In this document: positions 25,219 through 35,459 of the stretch, in pieces
Numbering within the stretch: position 1 is the stretch's first letter
How the letters are laid out: every line of letters starts with the position of its first letter
Translations under genes and position numbers: made by a program
The notes under the pieces: model-generated
Told to the model about the DNA's origin: nothing
The model's input: only the letters and a program-made list of their open reading frames with translations
The model's database searches: none
Assembly: GCA_009841115.1 (NCBI GenBank)
Contig: VXML01000030.1
Coordinates: 2,438-66,437 of the forward strand
DNA: 64,000 bases
Direction: 5' to 3'
From: Gemmatimonadota bacterium
Lineage (GTDB): Bacteria > Latescibacterota > UBA2968 > UBA8231

Positions 25219-25983
25219 ATGAGACTCATCGCAAAACACATTCGCGTCCTCCTGTGCTTGGCATTGGCCGCTGGGGGGTGCGCTACTCTCAGATCCCTCG
25301 AATCGCATTCGCAGCGGGAGTACTTTATTGAGCTGGAGCCGGTCCTACCCGCTGGGGATACCTATTACATTGATCCGATCGACAGCTCGGTCGTGTGGAG
25401 CGAGCAAGGCGTGCAAGTCAAGGTCAAGTTTTACGATGATGCTATGCTCGACGCCGAATACGATGTCCGCTTCACGCCTTATACGCTCACTGGGGTCGAA
25501 ATTCCCGGTTTGGACTATACGCCGCCTCTGTGGACCGTTTTTGAAGTAACCGTGATCAACCGCACTCGGGAGCGGGTGGAGCTGGATCCCACGCAGACTA
25601 TTCTGCGTTTGGACGATAGCAGCCGATTGCTCTGCCGCCAAGGAGCGGGAGGTTGGTACGACAAGGACGAGTTCTTCGATTATTCCTACTTGAAGTGGGG
25701 AGGTCAAGAAGGTAATGTGCGCTATCATGCCAGTTTGGACCGCAATCCAATCTGGAACAAGAGCGAGTACTACCGGGAAAAGCCCGTGCGCAAAGGCTCC
25801 AGATACAGCGGCAAGTTGACCTTTCCACCGCTGCCTGCAGAAACCAAGTCATTCACCCTCGAAGTAAACGACTTCATTCTGGCCTTTGATCGCTTTCAAG
25901 TAGGATACGGCAATCCAGTGGAATTCACCGACTTGAAATTCCACTTCAATGTCGATCACGGAGTGCGTTGGGTGGAGAATTAA
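25219..25983 (+). CDS. Lipoprotein, paralogue of the one at 37030
   Basis: 254 residues from the ATG at 25219, preferred over an ATG at 25207 because AAGGA lies 11 bases before it. Lipoprotein signal with LAAGGC. The mature domain is beta-rich and shares with the lipoprotein at 37030-37797: YxIDPxDSSxVxSxxG, a central PPxxTVFEVxVIN motif, ExDPxxA/T and a closing FxLxFD segment. I know no function for this family. It follows the giant barrel protein by 14 bases and precedes another lipoprotein by 3, so these are co-transcribed and probably assemble at the outer membrane. Confidence 0.78.
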   Translation: MRLIAKHIRVLLCLALAAGGCATLRSLESHSQREYFIELEPVLPAGDTYYIDPIDSSVVWSEQGVQVKVKFYDDAMLDAEYDVRFTPYTLTGVEIPGLDYTPPLWTVFEVTVINRTRERVELDPTQTILRLDDSSRLLCRQGAGGWYDKDEFFDYSYLKWGGQEGNVRYHASLDRNPIWNKSEYYREKPVRKGSRYSGKLTFPPLPAETKSFTLEVNDFILAFDRFQVGYGNPVEFTDLKFHFNVDHGVRWVEN

Positions 25984-25986
25984 GGA

Positions 25987-26643
25987 ATGAAAAAGATGGT
26001 GAAATACCTCGGGGTGATGTTGCTTGTCGGCTCGACAGGCTGTGCCTTGAAATACGAGGCACTCAAGGATACCAGTTTGCCCAACCCACCGACGACGACG
26101 GTCAAAATATACGTCAAGGAATTCCCGGTCGAGAGCAAGGCTAATGTAGTCGATCCGAGGATGGCCACTTCGGCCAGTGACCAGCCAACCCAGTACGTCA
26201 CGAACGCTCTTGCCAGCCATGGAAGTAAACTGGTGCAGATTTCTCGTCCTTCGCGAATCGAGGATTTGTCTAAGGCCTTGTTGCACGAGCTCCGCAGGGA
26301 CAAGGTGCGGATCTTCACGCAGACGGACCGGGTTGAGGTGCTAGACGAAGATAGCGTGCGACAAGTGGATAACCCCTTTACTCTGGTGTCAGCAGACTCA
26401 GACGAAGCCGACTTGGAAATTAGCGGCACGGCTCTGATTACCAGTCAGCGGGTGCGCAAAGTATTCTCCCCGCAAACGCAAAGAGTGCAGGTCGAGGTTT
26501 CCGTCAAGGATCTCAAAACCGGCAAAGTGAGCAAGAAAAATCCAGTGGATGCTGGTATTGTCATGACCTTTAACTCTAGGGAGTTGGAAGAGGCCCTCGC
26601 CGTCGCCGTGGTGACCAGTCTGACGCAGAAACTGCTATTCTGA
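25987..26643 (+). CDS. Lipoprotein, unknown function
   Basis: 218 residues with a lipoprotein signal (LLVGSTGCALK). The mature domain alternates strands and helices (LSKALLHELRRDKVRIFTQTD, then VQVEVSVKDLKTGK and EEALAVAVVTSLTQKLL) in an arrangement reminiscent of LptE/CsgG-like or LpoB-like periplasmic lipoproteins; the resemblance is only in pattern. It sits 3 bases after the previous lipoprotein gene and is followed one base later by the GTG of the next gene, so the set is tightly coupled. Confidence 0.72.
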   Translation: MKKMVKYLGVMLLVGSTGCALKYEALKDTSLPNPPTTTVKIYVKEFPVESKANVVDPRMATSASDQPTQYVTNALASHGSKLVQISRPSRIEDLSKALLHELRRDKVRIFTQTDRVEVLDEDSVRQVDNPFTLVSADSDEADLEISGTALITSQRVRKVFSPQTQRVQVEVSVKDLKTGKVSKKNPVDAGIVMTFNSRELEEALAVAVVTSLTQKLLF

Positions 26644-26644
26644 A

Positions 26645-28303
26645 GTGCTGGGGCTGGGCGCACTTTTGCTATTGTTTGAATTCAGTCCGTGCCGTGCTGA
26701 ATTAAAGACTTGGGTAGTGGACACGGTCGATACATTTGCCTTGGGAACGACCCAAGGTGTACAGGTGCATTCAGATAGCCTCGTCATCTTGGCGCATTTG
26801 GACGAGAATATAAATGTGGCTTTAGGACGATCAGTGATAGACGATTTTGACAAGCCTGTGCCGCTAACCGACGGCGCGATTGACCTCGTGCGGAGCGAGT
26901 GGATCTCGGGTACCAATCACGTGTTCGACAAGCAATTTACTGTCGATCTCGGGCTGGACCGGGCGATCAAGCGCGTGCGATTGCTAGCCGGCGAGACGGC
27001 GCTGAACCAGCCCGAGTATTTCGTGCGTGGGTACAGGATCGAGACAGCCTCCCAGGTGGCACCGCAAGTTTGGCATCTTTTGGCGGAACAGCCGGACAAT
27101 TTCGTCCTCAATGTAGATACAAGCGCAGATTCTACTTGGGCTGCGACCGACGAGCGCGGTGAGGCGATCCCGCGCGAGGGTCGCTTCGTGCGGCTGACAA
27201 TAATCCGCCAAGACCGCAGCAACTGGGTTGCCATCGGCGAAATTGAGGTATTCGGCGTGGGCTACGTTAGCGAAGGCTTCATAGAGGATAGCTTCGCTCC
27301 GCCTACCCCGGTCAACGTGGGGCTGATCCGCTGGCAAGTAGATCGTCTGGAACGCACAGGCATTGAGTTACAGGTGCGCGGAACTACCGCAGAGAGTGCA
27401 GAGGAGCTTTGGGGAAGGGTTGCGGCGTACACGGATGGGGAATTTTTCTACAATGGGGACGAGCCGGTCGCGCAGTTGGCGTACCGGGCTCGTCTGACGA
27501 ACTCGGCTCCTTTTGTCAGCCCGGTGCTCAAGCGCATTGCCATTGACTACGATCCCGTCTTGGTCGCCCAACAACTCTTGGCGGAGGTGGTCGTATCCGA
27601 TTCACTGCGCAAAGGCGAGGAAGCAACGCTGATCTACCGAGTAGAGATCGCGGCTGGCGTCGATGACTACGGGGTTGATTTCTTGCGTATACAAGGCCCC
27701 TTGCTCCGCGTAACAGCCGTGCGCGTCGATGGTCGGGAACTCGTGCCCACAGAGGATTACACTTGGGACCCAACGCCGGATCAGGAGGGGATGCTGATAG
27801 AGCTTGCACCTAACGAGCAAATCAGCGCGATGGCTACCGTCGAAATTGAGGGGCAAGCGCTCTTTGTGCGCGACAAGACCGCCATGCGCTTTGAGGCTGG
27901 TAACAAGGCCCAAGGCGACAGAGACGGCTACGTGAACTGGCAGCAAGGGCGAGAAATGCCGGGTGCCACTTGGACGGTACTGGCTGCGGGAACGCCGTTG
28001 CAGCTCTTGGGCGAAGTGCAGGTGGAGCCGCGCCCGTTTTCGCCGTTTGCGGATGAGTATGTGCGCTTTACCTTCGTCGTCGGCAATATCGAAGAGGGCC
28101 GGGAAGTCTTGCTAAAAATTTACGACTTGACCGGTCGGTCGATTCGCCAGTTGGCGCAGACCGGAAGCGCCCGGACCTATCAGTTTGAATGGGACGGCCG
28201 CGATGGGGGCGATCGAGTTGTCGAGCCGGGACTCTATCTGTACGAGGTTAGGATAGAAGGAAGCGATAAGGCGCGCCGAGGTACTTTTGTGGTGGCGTAC
28301 TAG
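26645..28303 (+). CDS. Exported discoidin-like protein with FlgD-like C-terminal domain
   Basis: 552 residues from a GTG one base after the preceding stop, with a signal peptide (LGALLLLFEFSPCRAE). Residues about 60-200 look like a discoidin/F5_F8-type-C sandwich (NVALGRSVIDDFD, FDKQFTVDLG, RVRLLAG, GRFVRLTII). A long beta-rich middle follows. The last 85 residues match FlgD-Ig-like/sorting-type domains: FSPFADEYVRFTFVV, LLKIYDLTGRSIRQL, FEWDGRDGGDRVVEPGLYLYEVR. In FCB-group bacteria such C-terminal domains can mark surface export. Operon partner of the barrel and lipoproteins. Confidence 0.75.
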   Translation: MLGLGALLLLFEFSPCRAELKTWVVDTVDTFALGTTQGVQVHSDSLVILAHLDENINVALGRSVIDDFDKPVPLTDGAIDLVRSEWISGTNHVFDKQFTVDLGLDRAIKRVRLLAGETALNQPEYFVRGYRIETASQVAPQVWHLLAEQPDNFVLNVDTSADSTWAATDERGEAIPREGRFVRLTIIRQDRSNWVAIGEIEVFGVGYVSEGFIEDSFAPPTPVNVGLIRWQVDRLERTGIELQVRGTTAESAEELWGRVAAYTDGEFFYNGDEPVAQLAYRARLTNSAPFVSPVLKRIAIDYDPVLVAQQLLAEVVVSDSLRKGEEATLIYRVEIAAGVDDYGVDFLRIQGPLLRVTAVRVDGRELVPTEDYTWDPTPDQEGMLIELAPNEQISAMATVEIEGQALFVRDKTAMRFEAGNKAQGDRDGYVNWQQGREMPGATWTVLAAGTPLQLLGEVQVEPRPFSPFADEYVRFTFVVGNIEEGREVLLKIYDLTGRSIRQLAQTGSARTYQFEWDGRDGGDRVVEPGLYLYEVRIEGSDKARRGTFVVAY

Positions 28304-29147
28304 CGTCCTATTGCTGATCCTCGTCCCCCCAGTTGGCGCTGCTTTTGAATTTGTGGGCCGGGGGGCTCAGAGCACGGCATTGGGCGGCGCTTTCGCCGCC
28401 AGCATTCGGACGGTTGAGGCCGTTTGGTACAATCCGGCCGGTAATGCCCAGCAGCAAAAGTGGCGGGCAGGTACGACCCACGCGTTGATTTATCCTGGGT
28501 TGGACCAAAGCCCAGCCCTAAACGGCTTGTCGGTAACTGGGCCCTTGCGAGGCGGTGGCTTCCAATTGGGCGTCTCGTTTCTCGGTGCTGATGGCTGGCG
28601 CGAAGAAGTGATTGCCCTAGGCTATGGGCGGCCGTTGCACGAGCGCTTCGCCTTAGGTGGCGGCTTGCGCACCAGCGCTTGGAAAGCTGGCGACCTGTCG
28701 CATCGGGCTTGGCACCTCGATGTAGGTGCCACTTGGGAAGTGGGTTTCATACATCCGAGGGCGTACCTGCGCTTGGCCTTGGTCGTCAAAGACTTGAACG
28801 GCGCGAATATCGCTGCGGGCGGCCAAGCCGCAGGTGAAGAAAAGCCGGCCGTGGTTGCGGCCGCCTTGCTCAACTTGGCGGGGCGAGAAGTCCTGCTCGA
28901 CATTGAACGCCGCGATGGGCGAATCGAGTTCAGAGTGGGGTACGAGACGCGGACGGTGAGCCTCAACGGCGCTCGGTTCCGCATGGGGGGAGCCGCAGTT
29001 GGTTCGGGTTTTGACGAGAGAGAGCTCAACGTGGGGCTTGGGCACAACTATAAGCAATGGCATTTCGATTATGCTTATTCATACCCACTGCACCTTTCCG
29101 GCTATGGAGGCGTGCATCGGTTCAGCGTTGGGTATCGCCAGCACTGA
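28287..29147 (+). CDS. PorV/PorQ-like outer-membrane barrel protein
   Basis: 286 residues from a TTG at 28287, overlapping the previous gene by 17 bases. The signal peptide is short (LLLILVPPVGAAF). The mature start FEFVGRGAQSTALGGAFAA ... AVWYNPAGNA is the hallmark of the PorV/UPF0164/OmpP1-like barrels of FCB bacteria, which receive or shuttle secreted proteins at the outer membrane. Aromatic-alternating strands follow to the end (FSVGYRQH). Placement next to a protein with a FlgD-like C-terminal domain supports a secretion-linked role, which remains an inference. Confidence 0.8.
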   Translation: MWWRTSVLLLILVPPVGAAFEFVGRGAQSTALGGAFAASIRTVEAVWYNPAGNAQQQKWRAGTTHALIYPGLDQSPALNGLSVTGPLRGGGFQLGVSFLGADGWREEVIALGYGRPLHERFALGGGLRTSAWKAGDLSHRAWHLDVGATWEVGFIHPRAYLRLALVVKDLNGANIAAGGQAAGEEKPAVVAAALLNLAGREVLLDIERRDGRIEFRVGYETRTVSLNGARFRMGGAAVGSGFDERELNVGLGHNYKQWHFDYAYSYPLHLSGYGGVHRFSVGYRQH

Positions 29148-29198
29148 GTTGGAATGCGACTGAAGACAGAATCTCTACACTGCATGAGGATAGCTGCC

Positions 29199-32120
29199 AT
29201 GAGTAGTAATGCGAGAAAGAGAATGGTAAGGGCCGCGCTACTAGCGCTTGTGGGATTGGGAATGTTGGGTGCCGAAGCCGAAGCGCAGACCTTTCTGCGC
29301 AACCGGGATTTCCTCAACCTCGGCCATCCCGAACCGTATCTGAACTACGGGCGCAAGGAGTACGATCCCTATCCCTCGGTGATCAACGCACGCAATCGCT
29401 ACGACCGCTTAGGCAATTACCTGTCGCGTGGATTTAATGTATTCACTTGGGAGTTTTCTCGCCCTGGGGAAAGTAATATCAACACCCGTACTGCCCAGTA
29501 CTTGGGATGGTTCGCCAACTTGGTGATGCTCAACGACTCGTACAAGGGCTGGAACTACCGAGTGACCTTGGGCGAGGACATCCGCGCCAAATTTTCAGAT
29601 CTGACCTTTAGCGACCCGCGCTTCTTCGGCATCCTGCTCGATGGCGCTTCCTCGGACAACAGGTTCACTCTGATGCTGAGCCAAGGCGGCGACCTGTTGG
29701 GTGCCGCCAAGTTTTCGACCTTCAAGGCGACCAGGGAGACCTCGCCGGTGTTGATCTTTGGTGGCCACTGGGAGACCAAGCTGGGCAATGTGCTGCGCAT
29801 GGGTGCCACGTACTTCAATCAGCACATGGCCAATACTGCCGATGAGAACGGCTCCTTCCTCAAGGGCGATACCCCCTATAGCATGCTGCCGCCCTCTTTT
29901 ATCGAAGTCATTATCGAAGACGATTCGCCCGATGATATAGGTCGGGTGGCCACTGTGTACGACGTAGATGTGGTGGTCATCGGCGAGTCGCAGGGACAGC
30001 GGGTGCGCCTGACCAGCATTGAAGGCGATTCCGAGTACGACTCGAGCCTGAAGATAATTGATCCCGTCGGTGGGGCCGAGGGCGGGCTGACCATAGCCGG
30101 CGAAGACCAAGTCGTCTTCCGCTTCCAAATGCCGCGATTCAACCTCCCGGATGCCGAGGCGTACTCCGCAGATCCCGATGGTTTTGTGCCGGGATTGACG
30201 ATGAAATCCGTGCGCTTCTTGGCCGATGTCGAAGGCGACTATCGCATTCTAGTGCGCCAACAGCATTTGTTCTTCGACCAGCGGGCTCACCAAAAGAACG
30301 TGGACAAAGTGGCCGAAGGGGACGACAGATACGCTCCGGGCGGCAGGAGCTACGTCAATCCTTTTACCGGGCTGAAAGGCGACGACGCAATCAAGTCCCT
30401 CGAAGATGTGATAGTAGAAAATCCCGAAGCCTTCTACCAGTGGCCGGTGGTACCGGATCCGGCCACTACCCAGGCTCAGCCGTTTTTGCAATACAAGTGG
30501 GATCTGTTCGATCCGAGCCAAGTAGGTTATACAGTCTTGCGCTCCGACGGCAGCGGCTCGGGCCGCAAGGTGGTCGAGTTCGACTACGGCATCCCCACCG
30601 GTCAGGCGCTCTACGGGTTGGATTGGGACCTAGACTTCAAAGGGCTAAAAATAAAGGGCGAGTTAGCCACCAATCCCCAATACTTCCTCTTCCCGGTGGG
30701 TAGCAATGCCGGCAAGCGCTTTGACAAGCAAGCTCTCGGCTATTTCCTCACGGCCCAAAAGGAAGTAGGCCCGATCGAGATAGGCGGTGAATTTTTCAAC
30801 CTAGACCCGGACTACAGCGGCAACTACGACAGCGCCCGTGGCGGCGTAGCCTTCTTCAGCGACAATTGTTTTGTGTGTCCGCAGACGCAGGAAATGTCCG
30901 TCATGACCGATAATGACGACAACGACCAGTGGCCTGACGAAATGATCAACGAGTTGCCCAGCGCGGAGAAGTCGGATTCGGGCATTTTCCCCGGGCTGGA
31001 CGAAAACAACGACCTAATCCCAGACAGCGACCAGAATTTCAACGGCATTCCCGACTGGACTGAGCCGATCCTATTTTACGACGCCGATCCGCCGGATTTC
31101 ATCTACGGCATCGACTTCAACAACAACGGCGTAGTCGATTACCGCGAAAACGACGCGCTGCCCGACTATCCCTACCCACGGGACCGCCAGGGGACCCACT
31201 TGGTGGCCACCAAGAAAGGCTTGGGGCGCTGGGGCAAATGGGCCTCAGTAGGCTCTTACACCATGAAGGAGCCGGCCGGCGGCGGTAAGGCCAAGGCCAT
31301 CTACGCCCGCTACGAGCACAATTTTACCTCGCCCTATCTGGGAAGAGTTCGCATCAATGAGGACATCAAGCAGGTCAAAGACGACATTCGCGACGACGTG
31401 TACGTCTGGAAAGACGTAGGTCTTAACGAGCGGATACCCAGCCCCTTCCCGCACTTGAAAGGCCCGATGATTGAGGCGCGGGATCTCAATTCTCAGGTTT
31501 TCCCGCCGGATGTCGATCCGCTGAACATGCGCAATAGCTTGGTCAATACCTTGTTCATCAGCTCAACCTTTCGGCAGTTTTCCAATCTCAATGTCATCAA
31601 TAACATCCAGTGGATCCGCAACAGCCAAGCCGAGGATGAGTTCGATGATGGCACCCAACAGGAAGCCGGTGTACTCTCGACCTTTACGATGGTCAACCGG
31701 TTCGACTATACGATTAACGCCGGTAATCTGAACATCCGCCCGATGTTCAAGCACCTGTTCTTGCGCAGGTATTCTAGTGTACTCGAAGACGCCACTGGCG
31801 ATGGACGCATTGATTCCCGCTCGATCTACGCGCCGATCATCAGGACCCGTTTCGACCTGACGACCAAGTCCAATCTGCAACTCGGATTTCAGGGCTTCCC
31901 TTTCTGGCGGCACACTAGCTTGGACCGAGTGGATGATAGCAACGATTTTAAGGAATGGACACTCGTGCTGATGATGAGCAATCGCTCAGATCACTACGGC
32001 TACAATCTCGCCTCCCAGTTCGGCTTTATCAGAACCAGCCGGGAGTACGACGATGCCACTCGCGCTTCCGATAGCTTCGACAACTCGCGCCTCTTCTTTG
32101 ATATTGTGGCCGGGTTCTAG
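29199..32120 (+). CDS. Giant outer-membrane barrel-like protein, copy B
   Basis: 973 residues from the ATG at 29199, which has GAGGA upstream and starts the signal peptide (LLALVGLGMLGAEAEAQ). Paralogue of the protein at 22235-25204, with the same order of motifs: YDRLGNYLSRG, SPVLIFGGHWETKLG, EDDSPDD, FDYGIPTGQALY, two Asp/Asn-rich calcium-like motifs (DENNDLIPDSDQNFNGIPDW and DFNNNGVVDYREND), YPYPRDRQG, the RNSQAE segment, and a terminal Phe. The two differ strongly in sequence, so the duplication is old. Export is clear; barrel form and surface location are inferred. Confidence 0.75.
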   Translation: MSSNARKRMVRAALLALVGLGMLGAEAEAQTFLRNRDFLNLGHPEPYLNYGRKEYDPYPSVINARNRYDRLGNYLSRGFNVFTWEFSRPGESNINTRTAQYLGWFANLVMLNDSYKGWNYRVTLGEDIRAKFSDLTFSDPRFFGILLDGASSDNRFTLMLSQGGDLLGAAKFSTFKATRETSPVLIFGGHWETKLGNVLRMGATYFNQHMANTADENGSFLKGDTPYSMLPPSFIEVIIEDDSPDDIGRVATVYDVDVVVIGESQGQRVRLTSIEGDSEYDSSLKIIDPVGGAEGGLTIAGEDQVVFRFQMPRFNLPDAEAYSADPDGFVPGLTMKSVRFLADVEGDYRILVRQQHLFFDQRAHQKNVDKVAEGDDRYAPGGRSYVNPFTGLKGDDAIKSLEDVIVENPEAFYQWPVVPDPATTQAQPFLQYKWDLFDPSQVGYTVLRSDGSGSGRKVVEFDYGIPTGQALYGLDWDLDFKGLKIKGELATNPQYFLFPVGSNAGKRFDKQALGYFLTAQKEVGPIEIGGEFFNLDPDYSGNYDSARGGVAFFSDNCFVCPQTQEMSVMTDNDDNDQWPDEMINELPSAEKSDSGIFPGLDENNDLIPDSDQNFNGIPDWTEPILFYDADPPDFIYGIDFNNNGVVDYRENDALPDYPYPRDRQGTHLVATKKGLGRWGKWASVGSYTMKEPAGGGKAKAIYARYEHNFTSPYLGRVRINEDIKQVKDDIRDDVYVWKDVGLNERIPSPFPHLKGPMIEARDLNSQVFPPDVDPLNMRNSLVNTLFISSTFRQFSNLNVINNIQWIRNSQAEDEFDDGTQQEAGVLSTFTMVNRFDYTINAGNLNIRPMFKHLFLRRYSSVLEDATGDGRIDSRSIYAPIIRTRFDLTTKSNLQLGFQGFPFWRHTSLDRVDDSNDFKEWTLVLMMSNRSDHYGYNLASQFGFIRTSREYDDATRASDSFDNSRLFFDIVAGF

Positions 32121-32138
32121 GCTTAGGAGATTGACACC

Positions 32139-35100
32139 ATGATTCTGGTAAATCTGCTGCTAATTGCGGCGGTTGGCGCGGCCGCCAGCCTGAGTACGCG
32201 CTTCTTCTCGCCGGTGGAATTGCAAGACCGCTTTGAGGAAGGTCAGAAGCTCTATGCGCTCGGGGACTACGACAAAGCCATTGAGCGCTATGAAGTTATT
32301 CTCTCTACCGAGAGCAACGCCATGATCAACGTGGAGGATGTAACCGTAGCGGTTGACGAGTTCATTCTGCCGGTGCGCGTAGGGGCTACCTACCAGCTAG
32401 GCAATACCTACAACAAGCTAGGTCTCGAAAAATTGCAGCGCTCGCAGTTTTTGCGCTCAGAAAAAAAAGAGGCCGAGGCTGATGCTCGCTACGAGGAGGC
32501 ACTGCAAGATCTAAACAAGAGCCGCGACCACTTCCGCACCCTAGCCGCGGACGAGAGCGTCGATGAGCGCACTCGGGTGATGGCGCAGTACCAGATGATT
32601 CAAACGAGTTACCAACTCAAGGAGTACGAGCAGGTCGTTGAGGAAGGGGATGAGCTACTACGCAGATTCCCCCATAGTCTCTATGAGGCATCCGTTCACT
32701 ACGACCGCGCGTGGTCCTATTTTGAGTTGGAGCGCTACGAGGAGGCCATCGCCAGCTTCAAGCAGGTGTTGATCTTGGCTCCCAGAGGCTCCAACGCCGA
32801 TCGCTCGCTCTTCCAAATTGCCGAGAGCTACGACAAGCTCGGGCAGTACGAGGAGGCGCTGGAGTACCTTGATCGCCTCATCGCCCGCTATGACTTCGCG
32901 CAGATGACCGAGGAAGAGATCATCGAGATGACCACCCTCAAGCTCAAGGGCTTGGTCAAGGAGACGGCGCGCGAGCTAGTCGCCAAGGCTCACTTGAAAA
33001 AGGGCGATATCTATGTGCATAAAGGCGAGGTCGAAAAGGCCCTAGCCTCTTATGCCGTGCTTCCGGCCGAATACGCGGCTGAGCCAGTCTTGGTGCAAAA
33101 TAGCTATATCCGCATCGCCGAGTTGGTGCAGAAGGAGCAGGGCACGACAGCGGCCATCGCCGCGTACAAGGACGCCATCGAAAAGGTTGAGGACAAACTC
33201 TTTCAAGCCCGCACGCAGCTAACGGTCGCCCTGATGCTTTTCGATCAGGAGGAGTACCTCAAGTCGGCCCAAGAATACGAGATATATCTCAAGGCCTACG
33301 GCGATGTGGCCCAGCGCATCGGCTTCGATCGCTACAAGGTTCTCTTTCGCGTCGCTCAGTGCCACCAAGAATACGGGCGGCAGGTCCGCAGCGAAGACCC
33401 GGCTAGAGCGGACGAGGAAATCGCCAAGGCGCTCGAAAGCTACGACCAACTCCTGAGCGAGCACGAGGACAATGTCCTGATACCGGACGTGCTTTTCAAC
33501 GCCGGCTTTGCCAACCAACTCCTAGAGAAAGACGAAGCGGCGCAGCCGCTGTACCAGCGATTAGTCGATGAGTATGCGGACCATCCGGCGGCTCCCAACG
33601 GCCTTTTGCAGTTGGCTCGCATAGCCTATGCCGCATCCGAACTCAAACAGGCCGAGGAGATCTATACGTCCTTCCTCAACCGCTTCCCGGATTCGGAACT
33701 GCGCAATACGACGCGGATGGAATTGGGACTCACCTACAAGCGCCTCCAGGATACAGATAGCGCCATCGCCGCCTATGAGACGGTGGAAGAAGGTTGGGAC
33801 AAGTGGCCTACCGTGCAGGTCGAGTTAGCTGAGCTGTACATGGGTAAACAAGAGTACGGAAAGGCGCGCAAGGCTCTCTCTAGTGCCTTGGATCGGGCCG
33901 GCGACGACACCCTAAGAGGCCAAATGCACTACACCTTGGCTCGGGTACATTTCGCCGAGGACAATTTCGCGGGTGCGATCAACTCTTGGGGTCAGGCCAT
34001 TGCGCTGAATCCGCCCGTGCACATCCTGCAAAATTCGCTTCTGGCCCGCGGCGGTGCGTACTACGAGGTCGCCAAACAGCAAGACGCCGTCGGCGATACG
34101 GCCCAAGCCCGCATAAGCTATGAGGCATCGCTGGAGGATATGAAGGCCCTGCTCGAAAGCGATCCCGCGCCCCAGATAAAGGACAGCGCCTTCCGCACGC
34201 TGGGGGCGGGCATGATCCGCTTGGGGCGGCAAGAAGAGGCAGCTAGCTACTATCAAGAGCTCATCGCCGCGTCGGACGATCCCCAAGAGCAGGCGACCTT
34301 TAGCATGCTCCTGACCGAGCTGTACTACGATCAGCAGGACTTTGTCCAAGCCGAAAAATTCGCTCGCCAGCTCCTCGACATGCAGTTTGAAGACGACAAT
34401 CAGGCGGGTTACTACCGCAAAGAACGCGCCTATTCCATCATCGGCAACGCGCTGCTGCAGCAAAAAAAGTACGAGGAAGCCGCCCGCATCTTTGCCCAAG
34501 GTCTCAAGCGCTATCCGAATTCGGGCGAGAGCGGCAACTTGGCCTTCTCCAAGGGCTTTGCCGAAATCAGCTACGGCGACTACGAGACAGCAGCCAAGAG
34601 CTTCAAATCCTTTGTTGACAAATATCCGCGCAACGCCAACCGCATTCACGGCCAGTACTATCTGGCCCACAGCCTCCAAGCCCTGACGCGATTTAAGGAG
34701 GCCGCGGCCGCTTTTGCCGAACTAGTCGAGCGCTATCTCCAGTCCCAATACGAGGAAGAAGCGCTTTTTCTGATTGGCGAAAACTACTACAACGAGCAAG
34801 CCTTTGCCGAGGCCGTGACCGCATACCAAGCCCTCTTGGCCAAATATTCCCAAGGGCCATACGGCGGGTCGGCGCAGTACGCGTTGGCTTGGTCCTTTGT
34901 CGAACAAGAGGAGATGGAGCAAGCAGTAGGCGCGATGCAAGACCTAGTTGCCAATTACCCCGAGAGCGAATTCGCTCCCAAAGCGCAGTTTACCATTGGC
35001 GACTACTACTACAATATCCAGTCTTATGACGAGGCTATGGCGGCCTACGAGAAAGTACTCAAGCTATATCCCAACTCCGAGGAGGCGTCACGGGCCACAA

Positions 35101-35411
35101 CTTTAGTGGAAGAGCTAAGCGAGATCCAGGCCAGCTTTAGCTACAACGAGGCCATGAAGCTCTTTGAAGCCAAAGACTACGAGCAGGCCGTGCCAGCTCT
35201 ACAGAAAATTATCCGCGATTATCCCGGCACCTATACGGAATTGGCTGCGTACTGCAACTTGGGGCTGGTCTATGAAATCACGCGCCAGTGGTCGCAGGCG
35301 GTGGAAAACTATCAGGTAGTGGAAGAAAAGGGTGGGGACAAGCCGGAAAACGCCGACGTGGTCAGTTTTGCCAAGCTCCACCGAGAATGGATTGTGGAAA
35401 ACCGACTATAG
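32139..35411 (+). CDS. Giant TPR-repeat envelope protein
   Basis: 1090 residues with an uncleaved or cleaved N-terminal hydrophobic helix (ILVNLLLIAAVGAAASL). The rest is about 25 TPR/Sel1-like units, many of the YbgF/BamD style with YPxS turns (YDRAWSYFELERYEEAIASF, LLAKYSQGPYGGSAQYALAW, LVANYPESEFAPKAQFTIGDYYY). It lies directly before ExbB/TolQ and two ExbD/TolR genes and after the giant barrel gene, with AGGAGA at its start. In Tol-Pal systems the TPR protein YbgF/CpoB accompanies TolQR; this looks like a much larger counterpart, probably a periplasmic scaffold. The specific function is inferred from context. Confidence 0.82.
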   Translation: MILVNLLLIAAVGAAASLSTRFFSPVELQDRFEEGQKLYALGDYDKAIERYEVILSTESNAMINVEDVTVAVDEFILPVRVGATYQLGNTYNKLGLEKLQRSQFLRSEKKEAEADARYEEALQDLNKSRDHFRTLAADESVDERTRVMAQYQMIQTSYQLKEYEQVVEEGDELLRRFPHSLYEASVHYDRAWSYFELERYEEAIASFKQVLILAPRGSNADRSLFQIAESYDKLGQYEEALEYLDRLIARYDFAQMTEEEIIEMTTLKLKGLVKETARELVAKAHLKKGDIYVHKGEVEKALASYAVLPAEYAAEPVLVQNSYIRIAELVQKEQGTTAAIAAYKDAIEKVEDKLFQARTQLTVALMLFDQEEYLKSAQEYEIYLKAYGDVAQRIGFDRYKVLFRVAQCHQEYGRQVRSEDPARADEEIAKALESYDQLLSEHEDNVLIPDVLFNAGFANQLLEKDEAAQPLYQRLVDEYADHPAAPNGLLQLARIAYAASELKQAEEIYTSFLNRFPDSELRNTTRMELGLTYKRLQDTDSAIAAYETVEEGWDKWPTVQVELAELYMGKQEYGKARKALSSALDRAGDDTLRGQMHYTLARVHFAEDNFAGAINSWGQAIALNPPVHILQNSLLARGGAYYEVAKQQDAVGDTAQARISYEASLEDMKALLESDPAPQIKDSAFRTLGAGMIRLGRQEEAASYYQELIAASDDPQEQATFSMLLTELYYDQQDFVQAEKFARQLLDMQFEDDNQAGYYRKERAYSIIGNALLQQKKYEEAARIFAQGLKRYPNSGESGNLAFSKGFAEISYGDYETAAKSFKSFVDKYPRNANRIHGQYYLAHSLQALTRFKEAAAAFAELVERYLQSQYEEEALFLIGENYYNEQAFAEAVTAYQALLAKYSQGPYGGSAQYALAWSFVEQEEMEQAVGAMQDLVANYPESEFAPKAQFTIGDYYYNIQSYDEAMAAYEKVLKLYPNSEEASRATTLVEELSEIQASFSYNEAMKLFEAKDYEQAVPALQKIIRDYPGTYTELAAYCNLGLVYEITRQWSQAVENYQVVEEKGGDKPENADVVSFAKLHREWIVENRL

Positions 35412-35459
35412 TGAGCTTTTAACGCAACGCAAAGTAGGACACAATACCGGGAGGTTGTA

